The position numbers were made by a program, and so were the translations under genes. Shown piece by piece: positions 23,315 through 37,703 of a stretch of 64,000 nt of DNA. Origin of the DNA: Epiperipatus broadwayi. Taxonomy: Eukaryota > Onychophora > Udeonychophora > Euonychophora > Peripatidae. Location: positions 2,936,673 to 3,000,672 of the forward strand of contig JAQFVV010006271.1 of NCBI GenBank assembly GCA_028023455.1, in the 5' to 3' direction. Positions within the stretch are counted from its first letter, which is position 1; each line of letters opens with the position of its first letter. A model generated the notes under the pieces. The model worked only from the letters and a program-made list of their open reading frames with translations. It did not search any database and was not told the DNA's origin.

Positions 23315-25934
23315 GCTTAATTGCCACGGCGCTAAATTGCAACCTTAATCAAATATAAAGATTAAATCTCAATTCAATACTCTTAGGGATAATATTTCAT
23401 GAATGGGTTTAGACGTAATCGATTTAGAGCACACTGAGAACACATTAAAATTGACAATATTAATATCTTTAAGAATTCCAGGTTATTCCCAGTGCATTCT
23501 CCATTCACTATGATTAAAGCTACAATTAAATTTTATTCTAATCATAAAGTTCTATATTCATCTGCACCTTCCTGATCCACTCCTCCATCAACTTCACATT
23601 CATATGTCTATTACACTATTATTTATTTGACTATTAAAATTTACATTTTTTTTACTAGCTCATTTCTTTCATTATAATCTCTTCTCAGGGTTTTTCGAAT
23701 AATTAGGTGTGGAAACCAAATAAGCTGCGATAGATTATTGGTGATAAACACACCTCTCTTGACCGCCTCCAAGGTGATCTTGGTGGTTTTTAATGCAGTT
23801 TAATATCCATTTACATTAAAGCTCAATATTTTAAGCCTGTTAAAATTTTTATAAACACATCATAAACATATTTACTATTATAACAAAATTATAAAGAAGT
23901 GTGTCTAGAGAGGGGTTTAATACAATGGATGGGGAAATGATTTTATGCCCACCCCACTGCACTCGCTATCACTCAATAACTATCTCTATTCACAGTTTAT
24001 ACTTCAATACTATTAAATTATTTTGTAATTTTGAGTATCTGAAATTAACCTTTTAAATAATCTTACTGAATATTAGTTACACACATGATAATTCAAATAT
24101 TAATAATAATATATTGATGTATGATTGGATTGGAAATATTTAGACAATAATAACCCACAAAAACATTAAGACATATGCAAACTTTATTTAAAACAAATAA
24201 CAAATATTATTTGACAAACTACAATTTCATACATAAACATATACATTATGTTTACGCTTTCATTTTATCTTAAATATAGTAAATACCAATTCCTTCCCAT
24301 TTTCAATGCTTTCTCTTTTATTACTGATTTATTTTAGAACTAATTTCTACCCTAATTAAATCTAATAATTTTATTTAACAAATTTAAAATTAATATTCCC
24401 TCGCAAATTTTTTCATCTTATCCTCTCATCCTGATCAAACATTCTTTTGCCCTAATCTTTACAAGAGAGATATCTTAAAATCATGAGACTAAGTCATTGC
24501 AAATAAATTGGCATCAAGCCCAACCATCATCACAGTGCACACACTCTATATTCATGTTCTTATAACATAATAATATTTTAACAATATTACCTTTTCAGCG
24601 AAGTTCTCAGCTGGCCATGTAAATATTTATTAAATAAATTTATATACGCATTGCTTATGCCTACGCTTAAACATTCCTTTTATTTAACCCTTAATTTCCC
24701 ATTTATCATCATTATTATTTTTGGCTCGAATGATAAATTAAATCTACAAAACAATACCCAAATACACCAAGCGCACATACATTATCTGCATTCATTCTGA
24801 TATTAAATTGAGTTTGCGACCTGGTATCCGATACTTATAATAATGCTTATCATGGCTGTCTCTCATACACATGTAAGGTATACCAAATATTAATATGAGG
24901 CAGGCAGTGACCCAAATAAGAAAGAACCTTTTCACTAAGGTTGAGATATGCGAGGATCTTTATTGCTCAGTCATACAAAAACATATGTATACCAATCACC
25001 TCTGGCCATCAAAATCAGAAACCTTCTTACGGTGTAGAGAATATTCAAGTGGGAAAACTCTTCCACTATGTTCAAATACTTTATGAATATAGCATAAATC
25101 TTAGTGAGCTAGACTTCACTGGTTTTGTGGAGATCTTTGTCTATCCACATACATACAGGTTGAAACATCAAATTATACAAGTAAAACTTTCACAACTTTA
25201 ATATTCTTGCAAATTAGTGCACTGAAATATGAGCCCATAAATTTTCCAAGCATAAATCAGCTTGTTGCTGGCCTTAAATCTATGATAACAATAATAATAA
25301 ACAATAAAAAATGCGTATAAAATTCTCAAAACTATTTCCATGCACTTTTATAAGAAATTGATGATGATGTAACTCAATAGACAAGCAATTTATTTATAAG
25401 TCTAAGCATTTGACAATAATTTCTGATGCTAATAATAATATCTCTTAAGTGTTTTTTTTTAAATTGTTTGTAAAGCATTTTAAATAAGGCATATCAGAAC
25501 GACATGATATAAATTTCACCTACCCCCAAAATGACAATAATAGCAAAAGCATTTAAATAAACACATATAAAATCATCTGATGTCAATATCACCTACCCCC
25601 AAAATAACACCTTTATAATTACAGCATGAATTAATTTCAAAATGGGTATACATACTTGAACATAAAGAAAGAAATTCTCTTTTTTATATATAGATATTAA
25701 ATGTCCTACATACATTATAGCGAATAATAAAAAAAAAAAATATACTTATATAAAGTTCTTTAGCAAGTTTCCTCCAAGTTCCTGATTTCCACTTTTCCTT
25801 TTTCCATTCCTCCATCGGTTTATAAGAGCACATAAGTCTTTGTAGCAAAAAGTTCTTTTGATGGAATTTGGTTCTTCTGCCATCATAAATACAATTTTTA
25901 TTTTGTTGAACCACATTCCACATTTACAATTCTA

Positions 25935-26107
25935 TGCAGGTTACAGGTAAACTTTTTAATTTTATGCAGGTTATAGTTAAACTTTTTAATTTTATGAAGA
26001 TTTCAGTTAAACAGCCTTCATTTAACTTTTTCATAATATAAGTCTGTTTTATGAAGATTTCAGTTAAACAGCCTTCATTTAACTTTTTCATAATATAAGT
26101 CTGTTTT
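25935..26107. repeat. nested short tandem repeats (about 31 bp and 57 bp)
   Basis: GCAGGTTA...TTTTTAATTTTAT occurs twice near 25935 and 25966. A 57-bp unit starting ATGAAGATTTCAG occurs at 25994-26050 and 26051-26107, nearly identical. The minus-strand ORF across it is only a product of the repeat. Confidence 0.8.
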
Positions 26108-28008
26108 TGATTGTCCTTTTTCATCGTTAAATTCATTTTATATATTTAAATTGACTTACATATATATCAAACTTCTGAGTTTTAAATTTCACTATTTGCT
26201 GATACAATTATGATTACTGGGTTAACTTCTGGAGATTAAAGAGGTGTGCCCACTTAAAATTTATTCACTACACATTGTCTTTTCTTATGACAATGTTAGA
26301 TTTAGCCAAGTTATCCTTAAGAGACAAAAAGTAACAATACATGGTTTTTAAATTTTATAGCACAGTTTTCTTTAAGTCAATGAAAGAAAACTTGCAACAG
26401 AAAAGCTTCAAATATAACCAACCCCTCCCCTCTGCTAACAGAGTTTTTATAGAGAAATCCATCTGGTCAACTGGCCACTTTCTCTTCCTTAATTAATTGA
26501 CTTGTCCCCCTTTTCTCTATTAATTTTAATCTTTTTGCTCTTTCAGAAAAACAGGCCCACTTCACGTCTGTATTTTAAACAATTAATTTTACAATTCAAC
26601 AGCTATAATTGCCAATTAATTTTTGACATTTCACAGACTATCATCGTTAATGGTCTAAATTAATGGTCCACTTAAACTCCTTAGTGAAATCTGTATCTTT
26701 TAAAGACTCTGATAATTGACTGAGTAATATAACACCAATGAAACCCATATGGAAAGTAAATAACAGAAAAAAGCTTACTTACTTTTTCCATTAAATAATG
26801 AAACAAAATATATTTTATATCCCAGTTTCAAACTCAGACTTTGAATTAAATTTGTCTGCTAATATCAAACTTATTAAAATGATTTAATTTCTTATTTAAA
26901 GATTGCTTTACAAAATGATAAGGAACGATTATTGATTGTGAATTTTACAATTAAAATCTATAATCAGATTACATACACACACGTGTTTCATATACACATT
27001 TTTTTAAATTGACTGATTTAATGCCTTAATCTTTATTTATTACAACTATTCTACCTATATTATTATTATTTTTCATTTACTTTCATGAACTACTTATTTC
27101 TCACTTAGTATAAAATAATGTCCACTCATCATCACTATCTAATGTAGTTTTTAATAGACACACATCTCTTCCCTTTTCTCAGTTAACCTATCAACAAATA
27201 TATACATTTTGCTTTTCTAAATATGTTTTTAATATTAACTTGACCCATAAATAGAACTAAAATAGTCTTTTGGATAGAAACATCTTAATAATAAATTTTT
27301 AGATTGCTTACTAAGCCAAACATACACAATCCCTGTAAAGATGGGTTCAAAGCTAGTCTTTGCTAAAATCTTCTTATTAAAGAGAAAAAAATACATATAT
27401 TATGAGGAAAATTTCGATGTAACCTACTCTTGCTTATTTAACTCCAAAACTGGAGTCTTGGACAAATCCAAGGGCTACAATATATATATTAAAATTCCAA
27501 AATATTAATTTGAGTACAATATTTTTAAAGTAGATAATTTTATAAAGAAAACATTACCCAATAAAATTGGATTAAATATTTTTATCTTTCAGAGAAGAAA
27601 GTTGAAATGTAATCATTTTCCCCTTAAAATTTTAGCTTTAAATTGAAAGAGATAACGCACATTCACACTTACTATAGATATTTAAAATATGACTTTTTTA
27701 ATTTAATACGATTTGCTAATTATTAATATTTATAAAATATTAGATTATTATTAAGCTAGCAATTAAAACTATATTTCTAAAATGAATTGTAACAAATTGA
27801 CTATATTAATAAAAATCAGCAAAGTATTATTGAAATTATTGAAGTGTCGATTTTATAACAACTTAACTTAATAACTGAAACACACAGGCTTATATATACC
27901 TGTGTTTATATATGTAGTATATAGGGTATATGAGCACAGACTTTCACTCCACCCTATCTCATAACACTGATACACTTGAACACATATATGTCGAAAAGAT
28001 AAATAATC

Positions 28009-28052
28009 ACCAATATACGTATTTCAAGCTAAACCAGCAATCATCAGTTGGT
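28009..28052 (-). ncRNA. hammerhead ribozyme motif, unit 1
   Basis: On the minus strand: ACCAA, CTGATGA, TTGCTGGTTTAGCTT (stem II GCU/AGC), GAAATACGTATA, TTGGT. Stem I has five pairs and stem III is the self-complementary AUACGUAU. Stem II is one pair shorter than in the 22.4-kb copy. Confidence 0.7.
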
Positions 28053-28267
28053 CCAGATTACCATCTCCACACATATAATACGTATACAAGCGATGGACAG
28101 ATATCTCTACTATGTAATAACTGAAACCCAAGGCTTACGTATACCTGTGTTTATATATGTAATATATAAGGTATATGAGCACAGACTTTCACACAACCCA
28201 ACACTCTCCACCCTATCTCATAACACTGATGCACTTAAACACATATATGCCAAAAAGATAAATAATC

Positions 28268-28311
28268 ACCGATATACGTATTTCATGCTAAACCAGAAAT
28301 CATCAGTTGGT
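28268..28311 (-). ncRNA. hammerhead ribozyme motif, unit 2
   Basis: On the minus strand: ACCAA, CTGATGA, TTTCTGGTTTAGCAT, GAAATACGTATA, TCGGT. One mismatch in stem I and a weakened stem II distinguish it from the 22.4-kb copy. It lies about 259 bp from the unit-1 motif, which would set the monomer length if both cleaved. Confidence 0.6.
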
Positions 28312-28645
28312 CCAGATTACCATCTCTACACATATATGCTATAAGTGCTCAGATAAATATTAAGATAGCCAAACTTTATACTTTAATGGACAGGCTTCAA
28401 TCTACTCCACACTCCAACTCTTCAACCGTCCATTCAATTGAAAATCTGATGATGCAATGCTCAAAGGCCACCCTGAAGCATCAGAGTGGCCTTTGAGCAT
28501 TCCATCATCAGATTTTCAATTGGATGGACGGTTGAAGAGTTGGAGTGTGGAGTAGATTGAAGCCTGTCCATTAACGTATGAGGTTTGGCTATCTTAATAT
28601 ATATCTGAGCACTTATAGCATATATGTGTATAGATGGTAATGTGG

Positions 28646-28688
28646 ACCAACTGAGGATTTCTGGTTTAGCATGAAATACGATATTGGT
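28646..28688 (+). ncRNA. hammerhead ribozyme motif, inverted unit
   Basis: ACCAA (28646-28650) and TTGGT (28684-28688) form stem I. The core is CTGAGGA, which keeps every conserved position because position 7 is variable. GAAATACGATA has lost one base from stem III, so self-complementarity is reduced. Confidence 0.55.
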
Positions 28689-28812
28689 GATTATTTATCT
28701 TTTCGATATATATGTGTTCAAGTGTATCAGTGTTATGAAATAGTGTGGAGAGTGGTGGGTTGTATGAAAGTCTGTGCTCATATACCCTATATATAACAAC
28801 TTAACTTAATAA

Positions 28813-30034
<1,222 letters not shown>

Positions 30035-30118
30035 TATGTAATCTTATAATTGAATATTTATAAATGCAGTAATTAGATATATGTAAAGTATAACATTTAA
30101 AATTTTATCCACTTATGA
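30035..30118 (+). repeat. AT-rich module, forward copy
   Basis: ATGTAATCTTATAATTG... to TATCCACTTATGA. A shorter forward copy is at 30396-30453 and an inverted copy at 30588-30685, so the second TATC array and the island between lie inside an inverted repeat. Confidence 0.8.
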
Positions 30119-30375
<257 letters not shown>

Positions 30376-30453
30376 ATCTATATATATATATATATATGTA
30401 ATCTTATAATTGAATATTTATAAATACAGTAATTAGATATATGTAAAGTATAA

Positions 30454-30587
30454 TTAAAAAAAAATCACTTAGGAGAGCTTTCGTCTATCCTAGTAGACAG
30501 GCAGCAAAAGTTAAGATCACGGAAATTGTGAAAGGTTAGCCTAGCAATCAGTTAGTTGACAAAAACTAGGAGGATAGTGAAAAGCAC
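30454..30587 (-). other. non-repetitive island with stem-loop and GAAAGCTC
   Basis: On the minus strand GTCTACTAGGATAGAC folds as a stem-loop and is followed by GAAAGCTCTCC. This is similar in layout to the stem-loop plus GAAAGTACTTC tails of the PLEs. No core CTGATGA is present upstream. It may be the 3' tail of another retroelement. Confidence 0.4.
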
Positions 30588-30685
30588 TCATAAGTGGATA
30601 CAATTTTAAATGTTATACTTTACATATATATATATATATATATAATTACTGCATTTATAAATATTCAATTATAAGATTACATATA
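30588..30685 (-). repeat. AT-rich module, inverted copy
   Basis: Reverse complement of 30035-30118, with an expanded internal TA run. Confidence 0.8.
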
Positions 30686-31270
<585 letters not shown>

Positions 31271-31410
31271 TTTTTTTGTATATATATATAAGATAGATAA
31301 GTGTTGAGAAGAATGGCAGAATAAAGTGATTTATAGATAAATAATAGAAAGATGGCTGGATTGAAAACTGATTAATAAATAAATAGGTAGAGTGAATGAT
31401 AGTTCAAGGA

Positions 31411-31462
<52 letters not shown>

Positions 31463-31647
31463 AGAGAGAAAGAGAGAGATAGGAAGGTGAAGAGATCATT
31501 AAATTAGGTGATGGTTATATATATATATATATACTGATGTCTAAATAAATAAATAGATAAATAGATAATTAGATAGATATACAGATGGATAAATGGACAG
31601 AAAAATAGAAAATCAGATAGTTAAGGACATAAATCAATATATATATA
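31271..31647. other. GATA/TA-rich non-coding DNA
   Basis: TAGATAGATAAATA-type words and two TA tracts (about 31414-31459 and 31517-31532), with an AGAG run between. It ends at the Gypsy element. No gene. Confidence 0.6.
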
Positions 31648-33540
31648 TTCTACCTAACCCGCCCTCAACTCTCTCTATATATTTAGTCTTTTTCTTTTAA
31701 TAATAATATATAAAGTACGTCGTCCCGTAAATTTGTATAAAGCATCATTTATATAAAGTAATAACAATGTCCCAAATTTTATTATAACGACTCGATCAGA
31801 ATTCTATACCACTCTCTTACACAGAATCCTATCACAGGGTGGTTAGTGCTATGGGTGGAGTAATCAATATCATTGGAAAACTTTTGCCAATAACATTTAT
31901 ACTCGTTTACTAGAACACGTATTAGCCAATCAAACTTTTATTTATTTAAAGGAAGAAATCCTATGGGCGCCAGCCGAGCTTGTCGACAAGTCTGCTTGAC
32001 CAATACGGTCTAGTACCCGCTCCCGCTAGCTCAGCTAAAATAATCAATACAATATACTCCGCCTACTTAAAAAATCACTTTTAAAAATCTTTTCTACGCT
32101 AACTTTCTCGCTTTCTCTTTTCTTTATTTTAATTATTTAAATAAAATCTAATTTGAGTAATAACTAAACAATGAAATATTTATTTACGCTATTATACTTC
32201 GTTTTGTCTTATAACACAATTATCTACACTTTCGATCAAGTTGAAATAAAATTTAATGCACTCAAAGTTCCATATTATAAATACAAATTAATCATACGCA
32301 TACGCTTACATTTGAAGTAACAATAAAATCTCATATAAATACATTTAGAAATAATCATACGCATACACTGATATTTAAACTCACACTAAAATACATTTGA
32401 TAAAATAATTATACGCATTTATTTATATTGGCAATCACACTGAAATCTCTGGGCATTGGAGCTAACGACAATTAGTAGTTCATAAGATAAAGTTCAGAGT
32501 TTATTATTACGGCTTTAATTAGTGAGTTAGAAATTGAAACAAATATTACCTAGCTTTCTCCCCTCTGCATGGTTTTTTGAGCATTGCTTCAATAGTGTTT
32601 CCTTCGGTCAGTTAGCGCTAACTGCTTGCAATCCGTTCCCGATGTCTTTGGGATCATGTGGGCTCCACGTGGACACTCCGTCTCCTTCTTGTTTATGTGA
32701 CCATGATCGAATCTGGAACTGTCCGCTGATGTTATTGCCTGGAAGGATTCGGCCAGTTGTTCACACGATGGTTTTAGCAATGCAGCATAGTATAATTAAT
32801 GAACGACAATTGCTTAATAATTGCTTAGGAATAATAATACAAGCATTGATTAATAGAATAGAAAATTTGCCCCTTTTATATTTACAGTTCTTATCTCGCG
32901 GATTCAATCTACAATACGTAACTAATCCTCTGGTGTTTCAGTTATGGTCCGTGCTGATTTTCTGGTGTTCGCATTGGTTATTTAATTTCTTTGTATTCCC
33001 TGCTAGAGTTATTTCACTTTCTTTGTTATAGTCATTTCAATTCCTTTGTTACAGTTTTTCCAATTTCTTTGTTAAAGTTATTTGCACTAATTAGCCGTTT
33101 ACTGGAAATTTCTTAGGTTTGTCATTAGCTCCCATTGTTTATTACATTCATTCAATTACACATATAATTTTTCTTTTTATTATGATTATAAGACAAAACG
33201 AATTCCACCTTGCTTTTTCCTTTTTTTTTTCTTAAAGCAATTTTAAATCGAATTTCAGTTTAGTCAAATCAAATTTCTAATCAAATCAAACCTAATTATA
33301 TCAATTCTTAATTTTTTTTAGCTTTTATTTAATACGACTCAAAATTATATTTTAGAAAACTATTTATTTTATGCTTTTAACGCTCACCTGTCTATGAAAA
33401 AAAAATCTTTATTTTATTTTACCTTACACGAACTTTTAATTTTATTAATATTTACACAAATCGCTTATTAATTAATATTATTTTTTAAATTATGTGTACC
33501 GCCAACGCACACACACTCCTTCCTAATATATCTCGGTACA
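31648..33540 (-). repeat. Gypsy 3' LTR
   Basis: Direct repeat of 37704-39600. On the minus strand it begins TGTACCGAG and ends GGTAGAA. The end does not show the usual CA, but the element interior defines it. A plus-strand 165-codon frame (32534-33031) is shared with the other LTR and is antisense. Confidence 0.92.
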
Positions 33541-33560
33541 TTTCTCCGTCCCCCCTTTTT
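33541..33560 (-). promoter_or_regulatory. Gypsy polypurine tract
   Basis: On the minus strand AAAAAGGGGGGACGGAGAAA directly precedes the 3' LTR, as expected for plus-strand DNA priming. Confidence 0.85.
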
Positions 33561-33670
33561 GAAACTAAAATATCACTCTGAGGTTTTAGTTTTAACGTTT
33601 AATTTTAATTTTATTCGATTTAATTTGATGGACGTTCGTCTTCTCTTATTCTTGGATGTCCGTATTCTCG

Positions 33671-35881
33671 TTAAGTCTTCTTCTTCAGCAATTGTAAGGA
33701 TCGCGCATTGTACGTTCCCTTACAGTCGGACCCTAGGGCGACTTTGAAGGCATTATTTCCGTACTCCTTTATGATTTTGTATGGCCCGTCGTATATCGGT
33801 TGGAATTTCTTGTATATCCCCTTTTCCGGATGGCTTACTGGGTTGACCCTTACCATGACCTCATCTCCCAGTTTGAACATAGCCTTGTTCTTCCCTTGTC
33901 TCCTCTGTCTTATATTTCCCATCTTTCTGAGTTTACAGCGTGCTTCAGCTGCATCTTTCTTTTTATCAATAGGTGGTGTTTTAATCGGTAAAGGGGTTTT
34001 GAATGGGTACGGGGTATTTCTCCCGTGATGAAGCCTGATGGGTTCGAACCCGGTGGATTCATTTTTTGACCAATTTATTATGTTTGCCACTCTCATGGCC
34101 TCTTTTACCCATCCACGATGATTGGTTTGTAGATATACATGAAATAAGCGTCCTAATTCCCTCATGACTCGTTCGCAGGGATTAGACTGCGGATTACGAA
34201 TCGAAGTGAGAATATGTCTGATCTGGTGGCGCTTCGTCCACCTTTTCCATTCCTCCGACATAAAGGGAGTTCCATGGTCTGATATTATCTGCTTTGGGGT
34301 TCCCACGTCTCGAAAATGTTGCCGTTCAAGTACTTGTATAGTTTGTTTAGCATTAGCTTGCATTACCGGATATATCGCTACGAATTTGGAAAAAACGTCA
34401 TACGTTACAACAAGATATTTCTTTCTATTGAACTGGGGTAGAGGTCCGTAAAAATCTATTGCCAGTAGGCTGTTAGGCTGGTATGCATATATAGGTCTCA
34501 ACGGGCCCACGCTTGATGAGTTCTGAGGCTTTGTTTTTGCACATACAGTGCATCCCTCAATGACGTCTAAAACACTTTTATACATTCTTGGCCAATAAAA
34601 CCAATTGCCTATCAACCCTTCCATCTTGCTTGCCCCATAGTGTCCATACTTTTCATGTATGAACATGATTATTTGTTTTCGCATATTCAATGGGAGAACG
34701 ACTCGTGTATGCTCCTCATCTCTTATTTTACGCTGTAAAATCCCATTTTTCAAACAATATTTTTTTTCTTTCCAGGCCGTATTGTTTACAGGTCCTCCCG
34801 TAGGCTGACGGCGCAAGTGGTCTATTATTTGTTTACACTCTGTATCATCTTCTTGCGCTTTCATTAACCCTTTCAAACTGCACTCTATGTCCTCGCCTTT
34901 ATCTACTTCCGCCGCTGCTATGTATGCATCATTACAGGTTAAATGTTGCTGCGGTGGATCTATCGGATAGCGACTTAAAGCATCTGCCGCCATATTGTCT
35001 TTGCCTGGGCAGTACTGTACGCGATAGTTGAATTCTTGTAAGATCAGACTCCATCGGATTAGTCTACTATTCGTGAGGAAGCTATGATTAAGGAACTCAA
35101 GGCTCCTATGGTCTGTGATCACTATCACCTGCGACCTGATTAAATACTGTCTAAACTTCTTAAAGGCCCAGACAATTGCTAAAGCCTCCCTCTCAGTTAC
35201 TGTATAGTTTTTTTCTAGCTTACTTAATAAGCGACTTATAAAGAATAACACCCCATATTTCCCATCGTCCTGTTCCTGAGATAATGTGGCTTCCAGGCCC
35301 ACTCCACTACTATCAGTTTGTACTATAAATGGTTTGTTAAAGTCTGGGTAAGACAGCATGACCTCTTTTAGAAACCCCTCTTTTACCTTTTCAAAACTAC
35401 GCTCTTGTAGCTCCTCCCACATCCACCTTTTGTCCTTCCTTAATAACTGTAAGAGAGGTTCCATGTCTGAGGAAAAAATTTTATAAAATCGGTTGAAAAA
35501 ATTACATAGTCCGAGGAAAGATTTGATGTCTTTCTTCTTGCTTGGTTTTGGAAACTGTTGTATCGCCTCGATTTTTTCTGGGTTTGGAGATATTCCCCGC
35601 TCACTGATGATGTGTCCCAAGAATTTCACCTCCGGCATCATCAGGTGGCTTTTCCCCAAATTTATTTTAATTCCCTTTCCGATGCACTCCTCGAACAGTA
35701 GCTTCAAATGTTCGAAGTGCTCTTCCACACTATTCGAGGCCACAATGATGTCGTCCACATACATCGTAACTAAACTCTTAACCTTTTCTGACAATACTTG
35801 ATCAAGGCATTGTATTAATCCTGCCCTGCTATTTTTTAAGCCGAAGGGAACCCGATTAAAGTTATATGCCTGTCCATTATA
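33671..35881 (-). pseudogene. Gypsy pol: RT palm end, RNase H, integrase
   Basis: The open frame continues from the stop at 35882-35884. Numbering from the ATG at 35794: catalytic YVDD at residues 12-15; RNase H acidic residues D161 (VQTDSSG), E202 (EREALA), D228 (TDHRSLE) and D271 (ADALSR); integrase zinc finger H380, H385, C415, C418; integrase catalytic D447, D506 and E541, giving a DD35E spacing. A basic C-terminal domain with YDGPYKII follows and the frame ends normally at 33671. These domains would copy the element RNA, degrade the template and integrate the DNA. All visible catalytic residues are intact here, but the upstream stop separates them from the rest of RT, so this copy should be non-functional. 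Confidence 0.93.
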
Positions 35882-36304
35882 TCAGAAAGCGGTATATTTC
35901 CGGTCTTCAGGGTGAAGCTTGATCTGCCAGTAGCTGGCCGTTAGATCAAACATCGAAAATATCTTTTTCTTATGGAACTTCATTAATAACTCACTTATAG
36001 GTGGCGGGGCATTAGTGTCTAGTACTGTTATTTTATTCAACTGTCCCGCATCCAAACACAATCTAATAGACCCGTCCTTTTTCTTTACTGTTACCAACGG
36101 ATTATTGTATGGTGATGAGCATTTTGAAATAATTCCCCATTTTAGCATATTTTGTAGCTGTTCTTCTACAGCGTTTCTATATTGATGTGGTATTGGGTAT
36201 GTTCTCGTTTGATACGGTTGGTCTTCCATCAGATTTATTCGGTGTTCGTATCCTTCGATAACTCCCGGAACTTCTGAAAATACATCCTCGTATGTGTTCA
36301 ACAA
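35882..36304 (-). pseudogene. Gypsy RT N-terminal half
   Basis: The 140 codons include the fingers and first palm motifs: YPIPHQYRNAVEEQ, NNPLVTVKKKDGSIRLCLDAG and FDLTASYWQIKLHPEDRKYTAF. The first catalytic aspartate is in FDLTASY. The frame ends at TGA (35882-35884) in the middle of the RT, and stays open in the same frame beyond it. The usual Arg after LDA is Gly here. The reading frame differs by -1 from the protease frame upstream. Confidence 0.9.
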
Positions 36305-36354
36305 ACTCTTCAGTCGTTCTCCATTCTCGCTTCCCTGTTCTTCTTCCCTTATTA

Positions 36355-36759
36355 TTATTTTTTCTTTAATTGTATCCCTGCACTTTCTGCATCGTGCTCC
36401 GTTCTACTATTGGCTGCCTCGCAGATGTCAAACGGTATTTCGGCATGATTAAGTCTTGCCTGTCGCTTTTCGTAATCCAGCATGCATCCTGCTTTGCACA
36501 TAAAGTCTGAGCCCAGGATAACATCATGTATCAATCCCTCCAAGATCAGCATGACGTGGTTGTATTCCTTCTCTGCGATCTTAATGCTCACCCACACTTG
36601 CTCCGATGCCAACTTGGCTCTCTTCCCATTCGCCAGCCTTACGTATACATCTTTTAATGGCAAGGTTTTAATTTGTAAGTTACTCCGGTCCATTTCATTG
36701 AACGTTTTCTGCGAAATCACCGACACTTGGCTGCCCGAGTCAAGTAGTGCATGAATCGC
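36355..36759 (-). pseudogene. Gypsy aspartic protease
   Basis: The frame carries HALLDSGSQVSVIS, with the retropepsin-type DSG active site, and later VILGSDFM, typical of the second conserved protease block. It is in the same frame as the gag ORF and separated from it only by a TAG at 36760-36762, which falls inside the protease N-terminal strand. Its end (TAA, 36355-36357) follows two AAA codons, a possible -1 slip site leading into the RT frame. Confidence 0.88.
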
Positions 36760-37560
36760 CTACCCTTCGATGCCTATTTCTATTTTAGGACATGATTGGT
36801 ATGCCATTCCCAACTCGCCCCTTTCTTCATTTTGTACTAGGTTTGCTACTTGTCTGCTATTATCTTCTGCCTTTCCCTCTTTCCTCCGACTTTCTTCGTA
36901 CTGTTTATCATCATCTATCGTCCTGAGTATCTCTGCTGCTCGCTCTATGGTATCATTCCCTATTATTGTTTCTTGGACATGTACTGGGAAGCCTCGCCTT
37001 ACTATCCGCATTATTTGTTGCTCAGACAGTTTGTATGCTGTGATTTCCCTTAATCTCGCCACTTGTCTGCGGAAATATGTACTTAATGATTTTTCTGTTC
37101 GCCATTTTTCCTGTGCTACCCGATATTTAACAACCTCCTGAAGCCCCTCCCCCCAATAAGTCTTCAGCAATGCTTGTTTATATTCCTTGAAGTTCGTTGG
37201 CTTTATTCCCAGCGACTCCCACCAATTTTCGGCCTCATCTTGTATGTAGCTAACAGCTATATTAACTTTAACCGACTCGCTGAACTTATTACATGAAAAA
37301 AAAATGTTCTAGACTCTCCAAGTATCTATTCGGTCTTTACCCTTCATTTCCCGAGAAAGTCTTTATTTTGATCACCCGACTTGCTATTTCCATTTTTCTT
37401 TTTAATACTAACGATAAACTTACGTACGCACAACCAAAACCTAACCTTCCCAGTTCCCCTCTTTTTTTTTTCTTTATACTAAAATTCCCCGGAGTGTCCC
37501 TATGCCTCCACGTTTTATCTGATTGCAAAAATCACCTTTACAGTTGCGCCGCTTACACCG
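36760..37560 (-). pseudogene. Gypsy gag, frameshifted
   Basis: A capsid-like region is readable on the minus strand: an N-terminal part ending KIKTFSGNEG (about 37528-37337), a short shifted segment RYLESLEHFF, then an open frame from about 37290 with AENWWESLGIKP and the 136-codon part down to 36760. The NWWE pattern is typical of Gypsy Gag capsid domains. There is no CCHC zinc knuckle. At least two frame breaks occur, one at an A9 run near 37293-37303. Gag would form the virus-like particle; it cannot here. Confidence 0.8.
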
Positions 37561-37685
37561 TTTTCTAATTCTACTATCACGCTCCCTTCCGCTTCTTTTT
37601 ACTAACTATCACTTCTGTCCTCATACACGACTCTGGCCACCGCTTGACTCACGTCGGTTCTGCCATCTCAAAACATTTAGTTTTG

Positions 37686-37703
37686 CTCCACGTTGACGCG
37701 CCA
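37686..37703 (-). promoter_or_regulatory. Gypsy primer-binding site
   Basis: On the minus strand TGGCGCGTCAACGTGGAG starts immediately after the 5' LTR end, the standard position. It resembles Lys-tRNA-type primer sites (TGGCGCC..) but the tRNA was not verified. Confidence 0.75.

Larger units (their letters stand above)
22516..27853. other. AT-rich non-coding DNA, mostly featureless
   Basis: There is no gene except a possible terminal exon at 23196-23314. Short tandem repeats occur near 25.93-26.11 kb. Other open frames (24.9-25.2, 25.68-25.92 kb) have no recognisable content. Confidence 0.5.
27855..28812. mobile_element. hammerhead-bearing tandem plus inverted retroelement insertion with ~20-bp target duplication
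   Basis: A roughly 920-bp insertion lies between two identical 20-bp flanks (27855-27874 and 28793-28812, ATAACAACTTAACTTAATAA). Inside, a first minus-oriented unit (about 27875-28120) is followed by a second minus-oriented unit (28121-28480) and then by an inverted plus-oriented unit (28481-28792). The last two form a near-perfect palindrome centred at about 28480. Each unit carries one hammerhead-like motif. Duplications of this length point to retrotransposition, not a cut-and-paste transposon. No coding capacity was found, so machinery must act in trans. Confidence 0.8.

Noticed and set aside
32534-33031. 165-codon plus-strand ORF present in both Gypsy LTRs (also 38590-39087)
   Set aside because: It is antisense to the element and lies within the LTR. 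Being in both LTRs only reflects their shared origin. No domain was recognised.
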